Part shown: piece by piece, positions 32,236-44,103 of the stretch
How positions within the stretch are numbered: the stretch's first letter is position 1
How the letters are laid out: the number at the start of each line of letters is the position of its first letter
Origin: Serripes groenlandicus
Taxonomy: Eukaryota; Mollusca; Bivalvia; Cardiida; Cardiidae
DNA length: 64,000 nucleotides
Direction of reading: 5' to 3'
Assembly: GCA_031761405.1 (NCBI GenBank)
Contig: JASEVX010000005.1
Location: forward strand, 6,221,724 to 6,285,723
Notes under the pieces: generated by a model
Databases searched by the model: none
What the model was told of the DNA's origin: nothing
What the model saw: only the letters and a program-made list of their open reading frames with translations
Program-made: the position numbers and the translations under genes

Positions 32236-33655
32236 ATAGTATTACCATTGACCATCAGTCTTGCACACCTTCATGTTCATACAGAGCTTTAGTAACAAGG
32301 CAGTGTTACCCTTGACCTTCATTATGTTGCACCTCCATGTTCATACAGAGCTTTAGGAACAAGGCAATGTTACCATTGACCTTCGGTATTGTGCACCTCC
32401 ATGTTCATACAGAGGTTTAGGAACAAGGCAGTGTTACCATTGACCTTCAGTCTTGCACACCTCCATGTTCATACAGAGGTTTAGTAAAAAGGCAGTGTTG
32501 CCATTGACTGTCAGTCTTGCCCTCCTTCATGTTCATACAGAGGTTTAGGAACAAGGCAGTGTTACCATTGACCTTCAGTCTTGCACACCTCCATGTTCAT
32601 ACAGAGGTTTAGTAACAAGGCAGTGTTGCCATTGACTGTGAGTCTTGTACACCTCCATGTTCATACAGAGGTTTAGGAACAAGGCAGTGTTACCATTGAT
32701 CTTCAGTCTTGCACACCTCGGTTAGTAACAAGGCAGTGTTGCCATTGACCATCAGTCTTGTACACCTTCATATTCATATAGAGGTTTAGTAACAAGGCAG
32801 TGTTGCCCTTGACCTTCATTCTGTTGCACCTCCATGTTCATACAGAGGTTTAGTAATACGGCATTGTTACCATTGACTGCCAGTCTTGCTCACCTCCATG
32901 TTCATACAGAGGTTTAGTAACAAGGCAGTTTTACCATTGACCTTTAGTCTTGCTCATACAGAGGTTTAGTAAAAAGGCAGTGTTGCCCTTGACTTTCATT
33001 CTGTTGCACCTCCATGTTCATATAGAGGTTTAGTAACAAGGCAGTGTTGCCTTTGACCTTAATTCTGTTGCACCTCCATGTTCATATAGAGGTTTAGTAA
33101 CAAGGCAGTGTTACCCTTGACGGTCAGTCGTGCGCACTTCCATGTTCATACAGAGGTTTAGTAACAAGGGAGTGTGTCAAGTTAGGGTTTCACTGACCTA
33201 GATCTAAGATCAAGGTCAAAGTTTAATTTAAGGTTTGTACACCTTCATGTTCATACAGAGGTTTAGTAACAAGGCAGTGTTACCATTGACCTTCAGTATT
33301 GTGCACCTCCATGTTCATACAGAGGTTTAGTAACAAGGCATTGTTACCATTGACCTTCAGTATTGTGCACCTCCATGTTCATACAGAGGTTTAGTAACAA
33401 GGCATTGTTACCATTGACCTTCAGTCTTGCTCACCTTCATGTTCATACAGAGGTTTAGTAAAAAGGCATTGTTGCCCTTGACCTTCATTCTGTTGCACCT
33501 CCATGTTCATATAGAGGTTTAGTAACAAGGCAGTGTTACCATTGACGATCAGTCATGCGCACTTCCATGTTCATACAGAGGTTTAGTAACAAGGGAGTGT
33601 GTCAAGTTTCACTGACCTAGATCTAAGATCAAGGTCAAAGTTTAATTTAAGGTTT
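32236..33655 (+). repeat. 65-66 bp minisatellite, about 20 units
   Basis: Unit landmarks are GTTCATACAGAGGTTTAG, TAACAAGGCAGTGTTACC and ATTGACCTTCAGTCTTG with CACCTCCATG. A block ending in GTGTGTCAAG, then TTTCACTGACCTAGATCTAAG and ATCAAGGTCAAAGTTTAAT, occurs twice (33170-33240 and 33595-33655), showing a higher-order duplication. Confidence 0.9.
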
Positions 33656-34026
33656 GAATTTAAACGTATTTATATCACATCACTTTCGAAACAAGTTTTC
33701 AGCTTATATTAATCATGCTCGATGGCTGGTTCCTGGAGACATAACCAGTGCTCGCGTCGTTTGTGTGGAAAATTTCCAAGGCAGAGATGCAGACGCTCTA
33801 CCACTGTCTTCCCCCCTAAGGTCATAGTTGCTATAAATAGCCTATTGTGTGTGTGTGAAACCAAAAGGTGTGAAAACTGTAAAAGGGAAGAGTGAAATTG
33901 AACCATTGAAACTCCAGATGGGCCATGTTTGGATCTTGTGATCAGCAAAAGATCTAGCTTAACTTACTCACGAGAATACTCTCTAGTTTAATCAGGCTCT
34001 TATTTAAATATGATTGCTTTTCAAGG
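33656..34026 (-). mobile_element. SINE family 1 copy (truncated) plus unique sequence
   Basis: 33656-33815 matches the minus-strand SINE at 20862-21085: AGCTTATATTAATCATGCTCG, CCTGGAGACATAACCAG, GACGCTCTACC. The B-box end is partly missing. 33816-34026 is unique. Confidence 0.65.
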
Positions 34027-34264
34027 TTAACCTTTTCCCACATATAGACTCATTTTGACCCCCCCTGCAGCAGACAACTTTTGAAAACATTGAGGCTAAA
34101 GGAGAAATTGCTCATTATGAGCAATTTCTCCCTTTTGTCACAATGTTTTCAACTTAATTCAATAGTTAATCCTTCACTTGCAGTGTTTTTTTTTTCACTT
34201 TTTTGTCTAGATGTTTTCGAAGTCGTCTGCTGCAGATTTGTTGTATGTAGGAAAGGGGAGTTAA
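34027..34264 (+). mobile_element. MITE, CCCACA subfamily, full
   Basis: TTAA ends, CAGCAGACAACTTTTGAAAAC, perfect TTGCTCATTATGAGCAA hairpin, GTCGTCTGCTGCAGATTTG tail and GAAAGGGGAG before the right TTAA. Confidence 0.85.
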
Positions 34265-34955
34265 TGTGTACAGAATGATTCAGAAGATTTATTCACCAAC
34301 CCATCTAATTGGCACCAATACAGACCTGCAATATGCCTGTATAAAATTAGTGGTTGATGTATCTATTAGAAGATGAAAAATTAAAGGATGGATACAGTCA
34401 TGTACAATTATTTTATTTGCACATTTGGTTCATTCATTCACGTACTTTAGATAGCCTGCAAGAACATTGGCAAGTACACCAATAAAACATAAACATGTTG
34501 ATTGTGATTCCATAATAAATTTATTAATCAGCCTATTCATTCATAAATGCCATTTATGCAACGCTGCATTAAATGTCAGTATGTATGTCCCTATTGCCCT
34601 TGAATACCGTGTCATAAATGTGCAATGCCACACAAAAAGGGCACTGTAAAGTCAATTTTGTTGGTCTGCCCTTGGCCTGAGGCTGAAAGATCCCATCTGA
34701 CTGTACTCAGGTCTCGAAGTACAGGAGGTCTATTTTTTCCTGACGTGACTCAAATTGTCAGAAAATATTTCTATGTCTCTCCTAAATGGCGGCTGACAAC
34801 AAACTGTTTCTTTGACACAGCCCAATTTTTTGCATAAAGGGTAATATTAGGTTCATATAGCATGTGAAAATGGGGAAATAATTAATCTATATGATGATGC
34901 GTTTGTGCAAATTTGTTATTTCGAACAGAAGTTGCATGTATACCTATATTATATT
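34265..34955. other. Unique sequence, no gene seen
   Basis: Two modest open frames (34467-34649 and 34625-34837) lack splice context and known motifs and are not called. Confidence 0.4.
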
Positions 34956-35140
34956 ATATTTGAAAACATACCGTAGTGACAAAAGAAGAAATTGCTCAAA
35001 ACGAGCAATTTCTCCTTTTGCCACAATGTTTTCCACTTTTAGTCATAGGTTATCCATTCAATTATAGAGATTTTCTATATTTTGACAAAATATGTTCAAA
35101 GTCGTCTGCTGCAGAATCATCGTATGAGGGAAAGGGTTAA
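34956..35140 (+). mobile_element. MITE, CTCATA subfamily, left end missing
   Basis: Starts inside the element at TTTGAAAACATACCGTAGTG and ends ATCGTATGAGGGAAAGGGTTAA. The core is TTGCTCAAAACGAGCAA. Confidence 0.8.
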
Positions 35141-35545
35141 CTGATTTACCTCATGACTCACTACATGTAAGTAAAACAGGTAGATATGACTTGTAGGCCT
35201 CTATAAAAAACTAATTTACATTAATGAACGTCTATAAAAGTAACAGGGCACACTTTGAACTGCCTGATTATCCAGATTGATGTTTGATCTAAGTAAAAAC
35301 ATGCACTGTGAGTAATAAATCACTCACAGCTGGTCCTTATCATTTAACCCCCTCTCCCCCTGATATAGACTGGTCTGGGTCTACACACTGTGAGTAATAA
35401 ATCACTCACAGCTTGTCCTTATCATGTAACCCTTTCCTGATATAGACAACATGATGCACAGATGCACAGACTGGTCTGGATCTACACACTGTGAGTAAAA
35501 CATCACTCACAGCTGGTCCTTATCCTCACAACCTCTGTATCTATA
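35141..35545 (+). repeat. About 85-bp repeat, three units (35291-35545)
   Basis: Each unit has CACTGTGAGTAA, AATCACTCACAGCTGGTCC and TTATC, with GACTGGTCTGG between units. The upstream 150 bp is unique. Confidence 0.7.
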
Positions 35546-35808
35546 TAATAGACTTGTCCAAACTGTAGACACGGTCTGACACATCTGAAGCAGACAACTT
35601 TTGAAAACATTGTGACAAATGAAGAAATTGCTCATCATTAAGTTTTTTTATTCAATAATTAACCTTCCATTTATGGGGATTTTTCCCATTTTTGCCCAGA
35701 AATTTTCAAAGCTGCAGATTTGTTGTATGTGGAAAAGGGTTAAAAGACTTGTCCAAATTGAACTCTTTCTCAGTACATTTATTTGTAAGAGTGTTATTTA
35801 GTTGATAT
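35546..35808 (+). mobile_element. Decayed MITE
   Basis: TAGACACGGTCTGACACATCTG head, AAGAAATTGCTCATCATTAAG, GCTGCAGATTTGTTGTATGTGG tail with GGGTTAA. The second hairpin arm is lost. Confidence 0.6.
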
Positions 35809-37200
35809 TTTTAGCTCACCTATGGACAAAGTGTAAGGTGAGCTATCGTGATCACATTTTGTCCGGCGTCCGTCATGCGTCGCCAACATTTGTTAACACT
35901 CTACAGGTTACATTTTGCATTCAATCTTCATGTAAGTTTATCAGAACATTCATCTCCATCAAATCTTGGACAAGTTCGAAACTGGGCCATATGAGGTCAA
36001 AAACTAGGTCACTAGGTCAAATTGAAGGGAAATCTTGTTAACACTCTGGAGGCCACATTTTCAACTTGAGCATATTGAAACTTTATCAGAATGTTTGTCT
36101 TGATGATATGTGGGTCAAGTTTGAACATGGTTCATGTTGGGTCAAAAACTAGGTCACTAGGTCAAATTGAAGGAAAATCTTGTTACCACTCTAGAGGCCG
36201 CAATATTTGCTTCAGCAGTTTTATAGGTCAAGTTCGAATATGGGTCATATTGGGTCAGAAACTAGCTCACTAGGCCAAATTGAAGGGAAATCTTGTTAGC
36301 ACTGTAGAAGCCACATTTTTTGCTTTAGCAACTTAAAATTTGGTCACAATGTTGAACTGATTGATATCTAAGTCAAGTTCGAATATGGGTCATGTTGGGT
36401 CAAAAAGTAGGTCACTAGGTTAAATTGAAGGAAAATCTTGTTAACACCCTAGAGGCCGCAAATTTTGTCAGAATGTTTGTCTTAAAAAAATCAAGCTCAA
36501 GTTCGAATATGGTTTATGCCCGGTTAAAAACTAGGTCACTAGGCCAAATTGAAGGAAAATCTGGTAAACACTCTGGATACTGCATTTTTAACTTGAGCAT
36601 GATGAAAATTTATCAGAATATTTGTCTTGATGATATGTAAGTCAAGTTTTAACATGGGTCATGTTGGGTCAAAAAGTAGGTCACAAGGTCAAATTGAAGG
36701 AAATTCTTGTTAACACTCTAGAGGCCGCAATTTTTGCTTCAGAAGTTCGAATATGGGTCATATTGGGGCAGAAACTAGGTCACTAGGCTAAATTGAAGGG
36801 AAATCTTGTTAACACTGTGGAGGTTGCATTCAGAATAATTGTCTTGATGTGTTTTGCATTGCAGTACATTGTATAATTAAGGTGAGCGATCTAGGGCCAC
36901 TGTAGAAGCCACATTTTTGGCTTCAGCAGCTTGAAATTTGGTCAGAATGTTGAGCTGAATGATATTTAGGTCACGTTCGAATATGATACTGCATTTTTTA
37001 CTTTGAGCAAGTTGAAACTTTGTCAGAATGTTGTCTTTATGATATCTAGTCCATGTTGGAATATCAGGTAAAAAAATATAGATCACTAGGCCAAATGAAG
37101 GAAAATCTTGTTAACACTGTGGAGGTTGCATTTAGATCGATTTCATTTATGAGCTCATCTGATGCTATGCTGTTTGCAGATGAAACTTTTTTTTTGGATC
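35809..37200 (+). repeat. 'AGCTCACC' element with internal direct repeats
   Basis: The fold TTTTTAGCTCACCTATGG...AAGGTGAGCTATCGTGATCA starts it. The body has about seven copies of an approximately 170-bp segment marked GGTCACTAGGTCAAATTGAAGG, CTTGTTAACACTCTAGAGG and TTCGAATATGGGTCAT. A CTTGATGATAT-GGTCAAGTT stretch is in most. An internal terminus (AAGGTGAGCGATCTAGGGCCAC, 36880-36900) suggests two elements fused. Many copies carry AGGTCACTAGGTCA. Confidence 0.65.
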
Positions 37201-38193
37201 AAGTATTATAAGAAAGAACAGTACAGTAACCTTTTTCAGGAAGAAATAAATTGATAGGCTTGTAATAGAATTAAAAAGGTAACCTGATATAATATTTCTC
37301 AGATTCATTTGCTGTGATTTGTTTGTATGGCGTTTTATGCTTTTTCAACAGTACTTCAGTCAAATTACGGCATTTCCTGGGTAAATTACCAGCACTGCTG
37401 GTATTGTTAAGCTTATCCTGACACCAGGGCATCAGTTGTATTCCTTGCAACCCTTAGCAACAAGGGTTCATCCCCCTGGATTTAAGATCATTGGCATTAA
37501 TGTTCCTTAGTTGACCTTATAGATAATTTGTTCAAGCGATATTGAAGACGACAGCTACCATGTGGCATTAGAAATGGGGGTGAAATTACTTATAGATTCT
37601 TCTTCTCTGCATGTGTTTGTCTTAAGTTGTAGAAAAACTTTAGAATTCTTCTCCTGAATATTCTTGTCTTATTTTAAGATAATTCAATAGAAATATTTCT
37701 TAGGGGACCCTCTACAAAGGATTCTTGATAAAAAATGATCACCAGATTCCAAAACTTTAAAATCTGTCTCAAAAGTCCTGTTACACTGTTTACAGTGTCT
37801 TCTCCTTGCAATGTTTATCCCACTATTTATCAAATGTGTCCTGTCAATAGTATTTACCCATTTGCTGCTCAAATAAGGTCCATCTTGACCCTCTTATACT
37901 GTTGGTCAATATGATATATCAAGTTTGAGGAGAAAACTAGCTCTTCAGTTTTTAAGAAATTGTAATGAAACTTGGTACTCATGATTATAAATCATGACAT
38001 TTAGATGTCACGACATAAATATGCATCATATCTGGTCAGGCATTCTGGAAAAATATCCTCCCTTCTTGAAGATTTGTTTTTCTATCAAAATAGTTTGCAG
38101 GAGTATTAATCCCTTTCTCGCATACAACACATCAGCAGCAGACGACTTCTGACAGTTAGGTCAATCAGAAACAACTAAGGAAAATACATCTTG
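37201..38193. repeat. Fragment of the AGATCACC family and unique sequence
   Basis: 37540-37896 resembles the 3' half of 25572-26362 (AATTCTTCTCCT, TTCAATAGAAATATTTCTTAGG, GGTCCATCTTGACCCTCTTA). The rest is unique, with a small MITE scrap at 38108-38150. Confidence 0.5.
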
Positions 38194-38423
38194 TTAACCC
38201 TTTCCCTCATATAGACGCTTTCTGACGCCTTTGCAGCAGGCGGCTTTTTGAAAACATAGTGACAAAAGAAGAAATTGCACAAAACGTGCAATTTCTCCTT
38301 TTGCCACAAATTTTTCCACTTTTTGTCATAGGTTATCCATTCAATTATGGAGATTTTCTATGTTTTGACAAAATACGTTCAAAGTCGTCTGCTGCAGAAT
38401 TGTCGTATGAGGGAAAGGGTTAA
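38194..38423 (+). mobile_element. piggyBac-type MITE, CTCATA subfamily, full
   Basis: 230 bp, TTAA both sides, GCAC/GTGC core (TTGCACAAAACGTGCAA), and tail TTGTCGTATGAGGG. Close to the copies at 27923 and 51013. Confidence 0.88.
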
Positions 38424-39611
38424 CCTGCTATGTCTTCAAAAGGAGAAAGAAGGTCCATTTTCTGATCAATTGTTTTACATTGTTACTTGAATACATTGAT
38501 TGTGCATAAAGATTCATGTGATGGCAAAATGGAGATTGGTATTATATCTTCTTCTTCTTATTAATCTATTTTGTTATCCCAAACTTTGTTCATGCCACAC
38601 AGTTAATTAATTATTGTTTCATTTGTAGAAAAATAAGCCATTCCTAATACCATTTAATTGTTAAAACCTTATTGCCTATAGAATTGTTTTCTTCTTTTAA
38701 GTCATCTGCTGGTTTCACCTAAGGCACATATGCTAAGGTGATTTTTTAAAACATTGGAGAAATGAAAATGTGTTCATATTGTATTAATGTTTAAGACATA
38801 AAAATGCATCATATCTGGTAAGGCATTCTAGAAATATCTGGAAGATTTGTATGCATGAGTATTCAAACAACATACAACAAATCTGCAGCAGAAGACTTTG
38901 AAACCATTGGCATAAATGTGAAAAGTCTCCATAAATGATTTAATTATTAAATAGAGTTGAAAACAGTCTGGTAAAAGTTGTGAATAGGCATCTAATATCT
39001 TAGGTAATAGGGGAATCGTGAAGGGTGCTTTTCATGTGATATTGTTCACACTTAATAGCAGTATTTCCATTTTCACTAAAGTCTGTTGTACTAATTAATG
39101 GTGTTGCTAATTGACTGCATATAATGACAATCACACAGGGCTGCCAAAAACAACATGTATTGCCTGCCAAATGCACAAACCTATGCATGGATTTGGCAAC
39201 TGGTACCCACTTTTTGTTGCTGCTTGAAATATGCATTGAACCTGTTTTGTTTCCTTCGTACCATTTGTTTGCTGCCTGTGAAATTTGATGGCATTCCAGA
39301 ATGTAAATTTCTGTATTGTACTTAGAAAATATCTATTAATGAAAAAATTCTCATATCTCACAATAATTGGTTTATGGCATATACTATAGATGTTGCCCTG
39401 CGCTGTTCATCATTTTGTTACAACTTTTTTTCTGTTTGTAATAATAAATATTATCCGCCAAAGGCAGATGGAATATTGGATTGGCTTTGTCATATGTAGC
39501 CAAATCAAAGTATTATTTGATGGAAATGTTAACCACAATAGGGAAATGCCACCCTGCAAGTTTCACAAAAATTGCCTCAGGAACACCAAAATTATGTCTC
39601 CTTGAACTTCT
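38424..39611. other. Unique sequence with a weak MITE scrap
   Basis: 38870-38990 keeps CAACAAATCTGCAGCAGAAGAC. Short overlapping open frames on both strands (39000-39600) show no domain or splice support. Confidence 0.4.
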
Positions 39612-39838
39612 TTGTATATATGTACTGTATAATTATCCTGGTGTATATGTACTGAATAATTATCCTGGTTTATATGTACTGTATAACTATCCTGGTTTAT
39701 ATGTACTGTATAATTATCCTGGTGTATATGTACTGTATAATTGTCCTGGTGTATATGTACTGTATTATTGTCCTGGTTTATATGTACTGTATACTTATCC
39801 TGGTTTACATGTACTGTATAATTATCCTGGTTTATAAA
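39612..39838 (+). repeat. 27-bp minisatellite, about 8 units
   Basis: Unit TATATGTACTGTATAATTAT plus CCTGGT(G/T). Because 27 is a multiple of three, a frame stays open and reads Y-V-L-Y-N-Y-P-G repeatedly. That is a consequence of the period, and I do not call it a gene. Confidence 0.92.
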
Positions 39839-41769
39839 TAATCACAATTACTTTGTAAACTCTCTTGAGGTCACATCTAAACTTCATGAAACATCATCAA
39901 AGTATCTATTTGCATCAAATATTGGCCATGTTTGAAGCTTGGTCACATAAGGTCACAAACTAGGTCACTGGGTCATGTTGGGTCAAAAACTAGGTAACAA
40001 TGTCTAATCTAGACAAAAACAGCAATAAAAAAACATTATAAATATTAGACGCTTCATTTTTTGCTCTTCTATTCGAAGATTAAGGAAGACTATTGCAGTT
40101 GCTTTTGCGTCGACATTCACTCACACAGCAGCTTTGGTTAAAGTTTTACATGCAAGGCCTTTTTCAAAACCACAGATGCTATTGCTTTTCAACTTGTTTT
40201 TGGACGTCATCACAAGTCATGACCTTGTAGGACAAGTCCAATAACTCTACATAAAATGTTTGACTGAATCATGCCCCGTTTTGGACTTCAAAAATTTAGT
40301 TAAAGTTTTGAATGCAACACCTTTTCTCACAAACCACAGATGCTATTGATTGGAAATTGACACACTTATTTAATGTCATCAAATGACCTTGCAGGACAAG
40401 TCCCATAACTCTACATTATATTTTGACTGAATTATGCCTCTTTTGAGACTTTGAAAATTTGATTAAAGTTTTGCATGCAATGCCTTTTTGCACAAACCAC
40501 AAATGCTATTGCTTCACAAAAAATTTGAATGTCATCACATGACCTTGCTTGACATCAGAAACATCAGATTTTAGATGAATTATTCCCCTTTTGGGACATG
40601 GAAATGCTTTCACCTAATAAGGAAAAAAACGGATGAGTCAGTGCTTGCGAGTTTGTTGACATTCTTAGCAGGATGATTGCCCTCTCTCTTTGAAAATTGA
40701 GTATCATCATATCAGTTAAACAGTTAACCCTTTCTCACATATGATGAATTGGAAGCAGAAGATTTTGAAGACCTGCAAAATTCTAACAATAAAATATCAG
40801 TAAATGGCGGTTTTATGATCAAACAGATTAAATAACATAATGACAAAAGGATAAATTGCTCATCATGTACTTTTACTTCTTTTGTCACAATTTTTAAAAA
40901 ATTGTTAGTTTCAGATGCATCTGGAAGTGGGAAAGGTTTAATGTTTCAAAAGTAGGACACCTGTGTTTACTGTGATCCGAGTTAGTACCCACAGTAGTAC
41001 GTAAATTCTCTTGGAAGACGGAACTTGTTATCCAAATTCCTAGCATATGCTAGGTTATTTTTAACCAGTATATTTTTACAGTAATATTTATATCAAAGCT
41101 GCGTAGTTGGACAGTTATTAACCAATTTTAAAAGTACTTCTCCTGAAACAGTTTTTAAAAACCAGAACTAAACTCTTTGTGAAATCATCCTAATTATCAT
41201 TCATGGACCATTGTAACTCTGGGAATTTCTGGTCAAGAATTTGTTGTCATTGTACTCTCTGTCTGCAAAGAGTAGTTCATGAACATCATGTCTTTAACAG
41301 TTCATTCATTAACTATTTTTATTTTTTGACATTTCAAGAATTGTTTCAAGTAACCTTTCAGAAGATTATAAAAAAGGATCCTCTAAATTTTGCATTTTAA
41401 TGCATTGATACTGAATTTAAAAATTTAAATGGAAAATGTTAAGGCATTTAAGATAAAAAACCACCTCTGTTGATATGGAAGAAATTTAGGTCACCTTGAT
41501 ACAGATTTAAACTGAAAGTTTGGCATATTTTTTGGCAGGAGATGTTTTGGCACATCATGTTGAGAAATGGAGAGATTTACAGTAAACAATAAGAATATTT
41601 ACATTAAGGGTGTGGTAAAGAGATATTACATGTAATAATAGATGTTTTACTAGATGATACTGATCTGCTTGTAATAGTAGATGTTCTACTAGATGATACT
41701 GATCAAGGATTCTCTATCTAAATACAAGGTGACAGCTTGGAGCCAGCTCCGTTGGAAGCATGCTTGTTT
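39839..41769. repeat. AGGTCA and 'AGCTCG' family fragments, then unique sequence
   Basis: 39860-40020 is AGGTCA-type. 40065-40640 is an AGCTCG relative with about three units of 155-170 bp (TTAAAGTTTTGCATGCAA, CCACAGATGCTATTGC, CATGACCTTG, CAAGTCCCATAACTCTAC). 40725-40940 is a decayed MITE. A two-unit duplication (TAGATGTT-TACTAGATGATACTGATC) lies at 41625-41705. No gene seen. Confidence 0.5.
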
Positions 41770-42325
41770 ATCCCGTTTCCACATACAGCTTATCTGCAGC
41801 AGCCGACTTTGAAAAGATGTGAAAAATATCTATAAAAATTTTACTATAATAATTGAATTAAGTTGAAAACACTCTGGCAAAAGGAGAATTTGCTTGTTTT
41901 GAGCAATTTCTCCTTTTATCAAAGTGTCTTTAAAGTCGTTTGTTGCCGAGGCATCAGAAAGCGTCCATATGTGTGAAAGGGTTTTAAGTGCTAGATTACC
42001 CTTTGCCACTAACAAATAGTCTGAAGCAGACAAATTTAAGAAATATGAACATCTCTATAAATTAAAGTTTAATTATAGAAAAGTTGAAAACATTGTGGTC
42101 AAAGGAGAAATGCTTTTTGAAAACCTTTCTACTGCATGTGTGTCTGTAAGTAGGAAGGTGGTGATGGGGGAGTTGACATTTTTTTGACAATATTTAGCCC
42201 TTTACCTCCGGCAGTCATGCATTTGGATGCATCTGCAGCAGACATTTTTTTTGAAAACATAATTAGCAATTTCTATTTTTGCCGTAACGTTTTCAACACT
42301 ATTCCTTAATTAAACTTCTGTCATG
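41770..42325. repeat. Three MITE remnants
   Basis: Copies at 41772-41985 (minus, core TTGCTTGTTTTGAGCAA), 41997-42150 and 42195-42320 (head part only). Confidence 0.55.
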
Positions 42326-42704
42326 CTCCCTTTCGAAGAAGAGGGGTGCATATTGCTTTGCACTTGTCAGTTGGTCATTCTGAATAAAACTTGTCCGATT
42401 CATAACTGAATAGTGTTTGGACCTACAGTACTCAAACTTGGCAGGGAGGTTTGGCATGACCAGTAAATGGCCCCTATCGATTTTGAAGTTGTATGTTCAA
42501 AGGTCAAGGTCAATGTGACTTTGAACACAAAAAGTGTGTCTGCTTTTATAAACGGCATAATGTTTGACAAACATCCCTCTCAATATGTTTGTTGTGTGGA
42601 GTATTGGTGTGAGAAACCAGGAAACACATGAGTAGGTGAACTGGCCGCCGTGATATGACTGAGAAATTGTTAAAAACGGCATTAAACCCCATTCAATCAA
42701 ATCT
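42326..42704 (+). repeat. 'GAAGAGGGG' repeat with SINE 3' domain
   Basis: 42326-42585 is a member of the family at 12537. 42590-42700 is the SINE 3' domain: GTGTGGAGTATTGGTGTGAG, AAACCAGGAAA, AACTGGCCGCCGTGATATGA, CGGCATTAAACCCC and CAATCAAAT. Confidence 0.65.
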
Positions 42705-43146
42705 CAATATTTTTGCCTAGCTGTTTCAAAAGTCATCTGCTGTAGATTTGCTGTATGTGTAAAAGGGTTAAATATTATAATCTCAGTGAGATGATTCATT
42801 TTAGTAACCACAGCATAGGGTTTGCAGGTCCTACAAGGATTTAAACCTTTCCCACATATAGACGCTCTCTGACGCCTCTGCAGCAGACCAAGTTTGAAAA
42901 CATTTTGGCAGACGGAGAAATTGCTCATATCAAGTAAATTCCCCGTTTGCCACAATGTTTTCATCTCTGTTCAATAATTAAACCTAATAATGCAAAGATT
43001 TTTCATGTTCTAGCCAAGATGTTTTTAACCATTTCCCTCATAGACGCTTTCTGACGCCTCTTTTCGGGTATGTCGTCTGCTGAAGATTTGTTGTATGTGG
43101 GATAGGGTTGAAGTCGTCTTTTACAATTGTTGTATATGGGAAAGGG
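42705..43146. repeat. Nested MITE fragments
   Basis: A tail half at 42715-42773; a head-first copy at 42841-43110 that contains an internal new head (CATTTCCCTCATAGACGC at 43030) and two tails; another tail at 43110-43150. Serial insertion or recombination between copies is likely. Confidence 0.55.
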
Positions 43147-43490
43147 TTAACCCTTTCCCTCATATAGACGCTCTCTGACGCCTGCAGCAGACAGCTTTTT
43201 GAAAACATAGTGACAAAAGAAGAAATTGCTCAAAACGAGCAATTTCTCCTTTTGACCCAATGTTTTCCACTTTTGGTTGTAAGTTATCCATTCAATTATA
43301 GAGATTTTCCATATTAATATGTTCAAAGTCGTCTGCTGCAGAATGAGGGAAAAGGTTAAAGTGGAAAACATTGTGGCAAAATTAGATATTGCTCGTTTTG
43401 AGTAATTTCTTCTTTTGTCACTATGTTTTCAAAAAGCCGTCTGCTGCAGAGGCGTTAGAAAGTGTCTATATGAGGGAAAGGGTTAAGAAG
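43147..43490. mobile_element. MITE (43147-43360, plus) and half MITE (43357-43490, minus)
   Basis: The plus copy has GACGCTCTCTGACGCC, a TTGCTCAAAACGAGCAA core and a shortened tail (GCAGAATGAGGGAAAAGG). The half copy keeps TTGCTCGTTTTGAGTAA, GTCTGCTGCAGAGGCG and ATATGAGGGAAAGGGTTAA. Confidence 0.75.
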
Positions 43491-43888
43491 AAGCTCACAG
43501 TATACCTAATATATAGAGTTGTGTTGTTTGTTTACCTATTTGTCCCCGAATGTCAATGTCCCACTTGGCATGCTTGTTCTGATGCCCCATAAACGATGCC
43601 AGCATCAATTATGTTTTGGATGTTTATTATGCCAAAAGGTATCCAAAACATTGACATTGTGTTATAGTGTGAACCAGTTAATGGACAGCACTTGATGTGT
43701 GGCGTTCCCTTTTGAAAACATTCCAATTTTACAAATGTTTCTACAAGTTCAGTGTATTTTTAAATCGGACAACTATTAAAACGGAACATCAGGTAAATGT
43801 TAAAGGTCAGATTTTGTTGTTCAGGTCAATATAAAATCCATCTTAGAAATCTACCTCAAATTATATGTTTTCATTTTCCCACAATGTT
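43491..43888. other. Unique sequence, no gene seen
   Basis: No repeat or exon recognised beyond CCACAATGTTTT at its end, which belongs to an old MITE interrupted by the next element. Confidence 0.4.
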
Positions 43889-44103
43889 TTAACTCTTTTC
43901 AGTGCCAAAGGCATTATTGAGGTTTTTGCAAACAATACTGATTCAGGCGAGTCAACTCGTAACAAGCTGTCTCACCTAAAATTAGCATTGTTTGCATTTT
44001 CTTTATCAAAATAGTCCAAACTGTTATTACATGTTGAAATGGAAGCGCCTGATTTTGAACATGGAAGAGTCTACTTTAAACAATTCGGCGCTGAAAGAGT
44101 TAA
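43889..44103. mobile_element. Second TTAA-type MITE family
   Basis: TTAA at both ends, with termini CTCTTTTCAGTGCC and GGCGCTGAAAGAG in inverted orientation, 215 bp. The sequence is different from the CCCTTTCCC family but the target is the same. It is inserted in a remnant of that family (ACAATGTTTT on the left, AAAGATGTTTGTTGTAG on the right). Confidence 0.7.

Noticed and set aside
32236..33600. CRISPR-like array
   Set aside because: The units are contiguous 65-bp tandem repeats without unique spacers, and the context is eukaryotic.
39481..39837. Open frame with nine-residue Y-V-L-Y-N-Y-P-G repeats that could suggest a structural protein
   Set aside because: The frame is a 27-bp minisatellite whose period is a multiple of three. 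There is no start context, splice evidence or signal outside the array.
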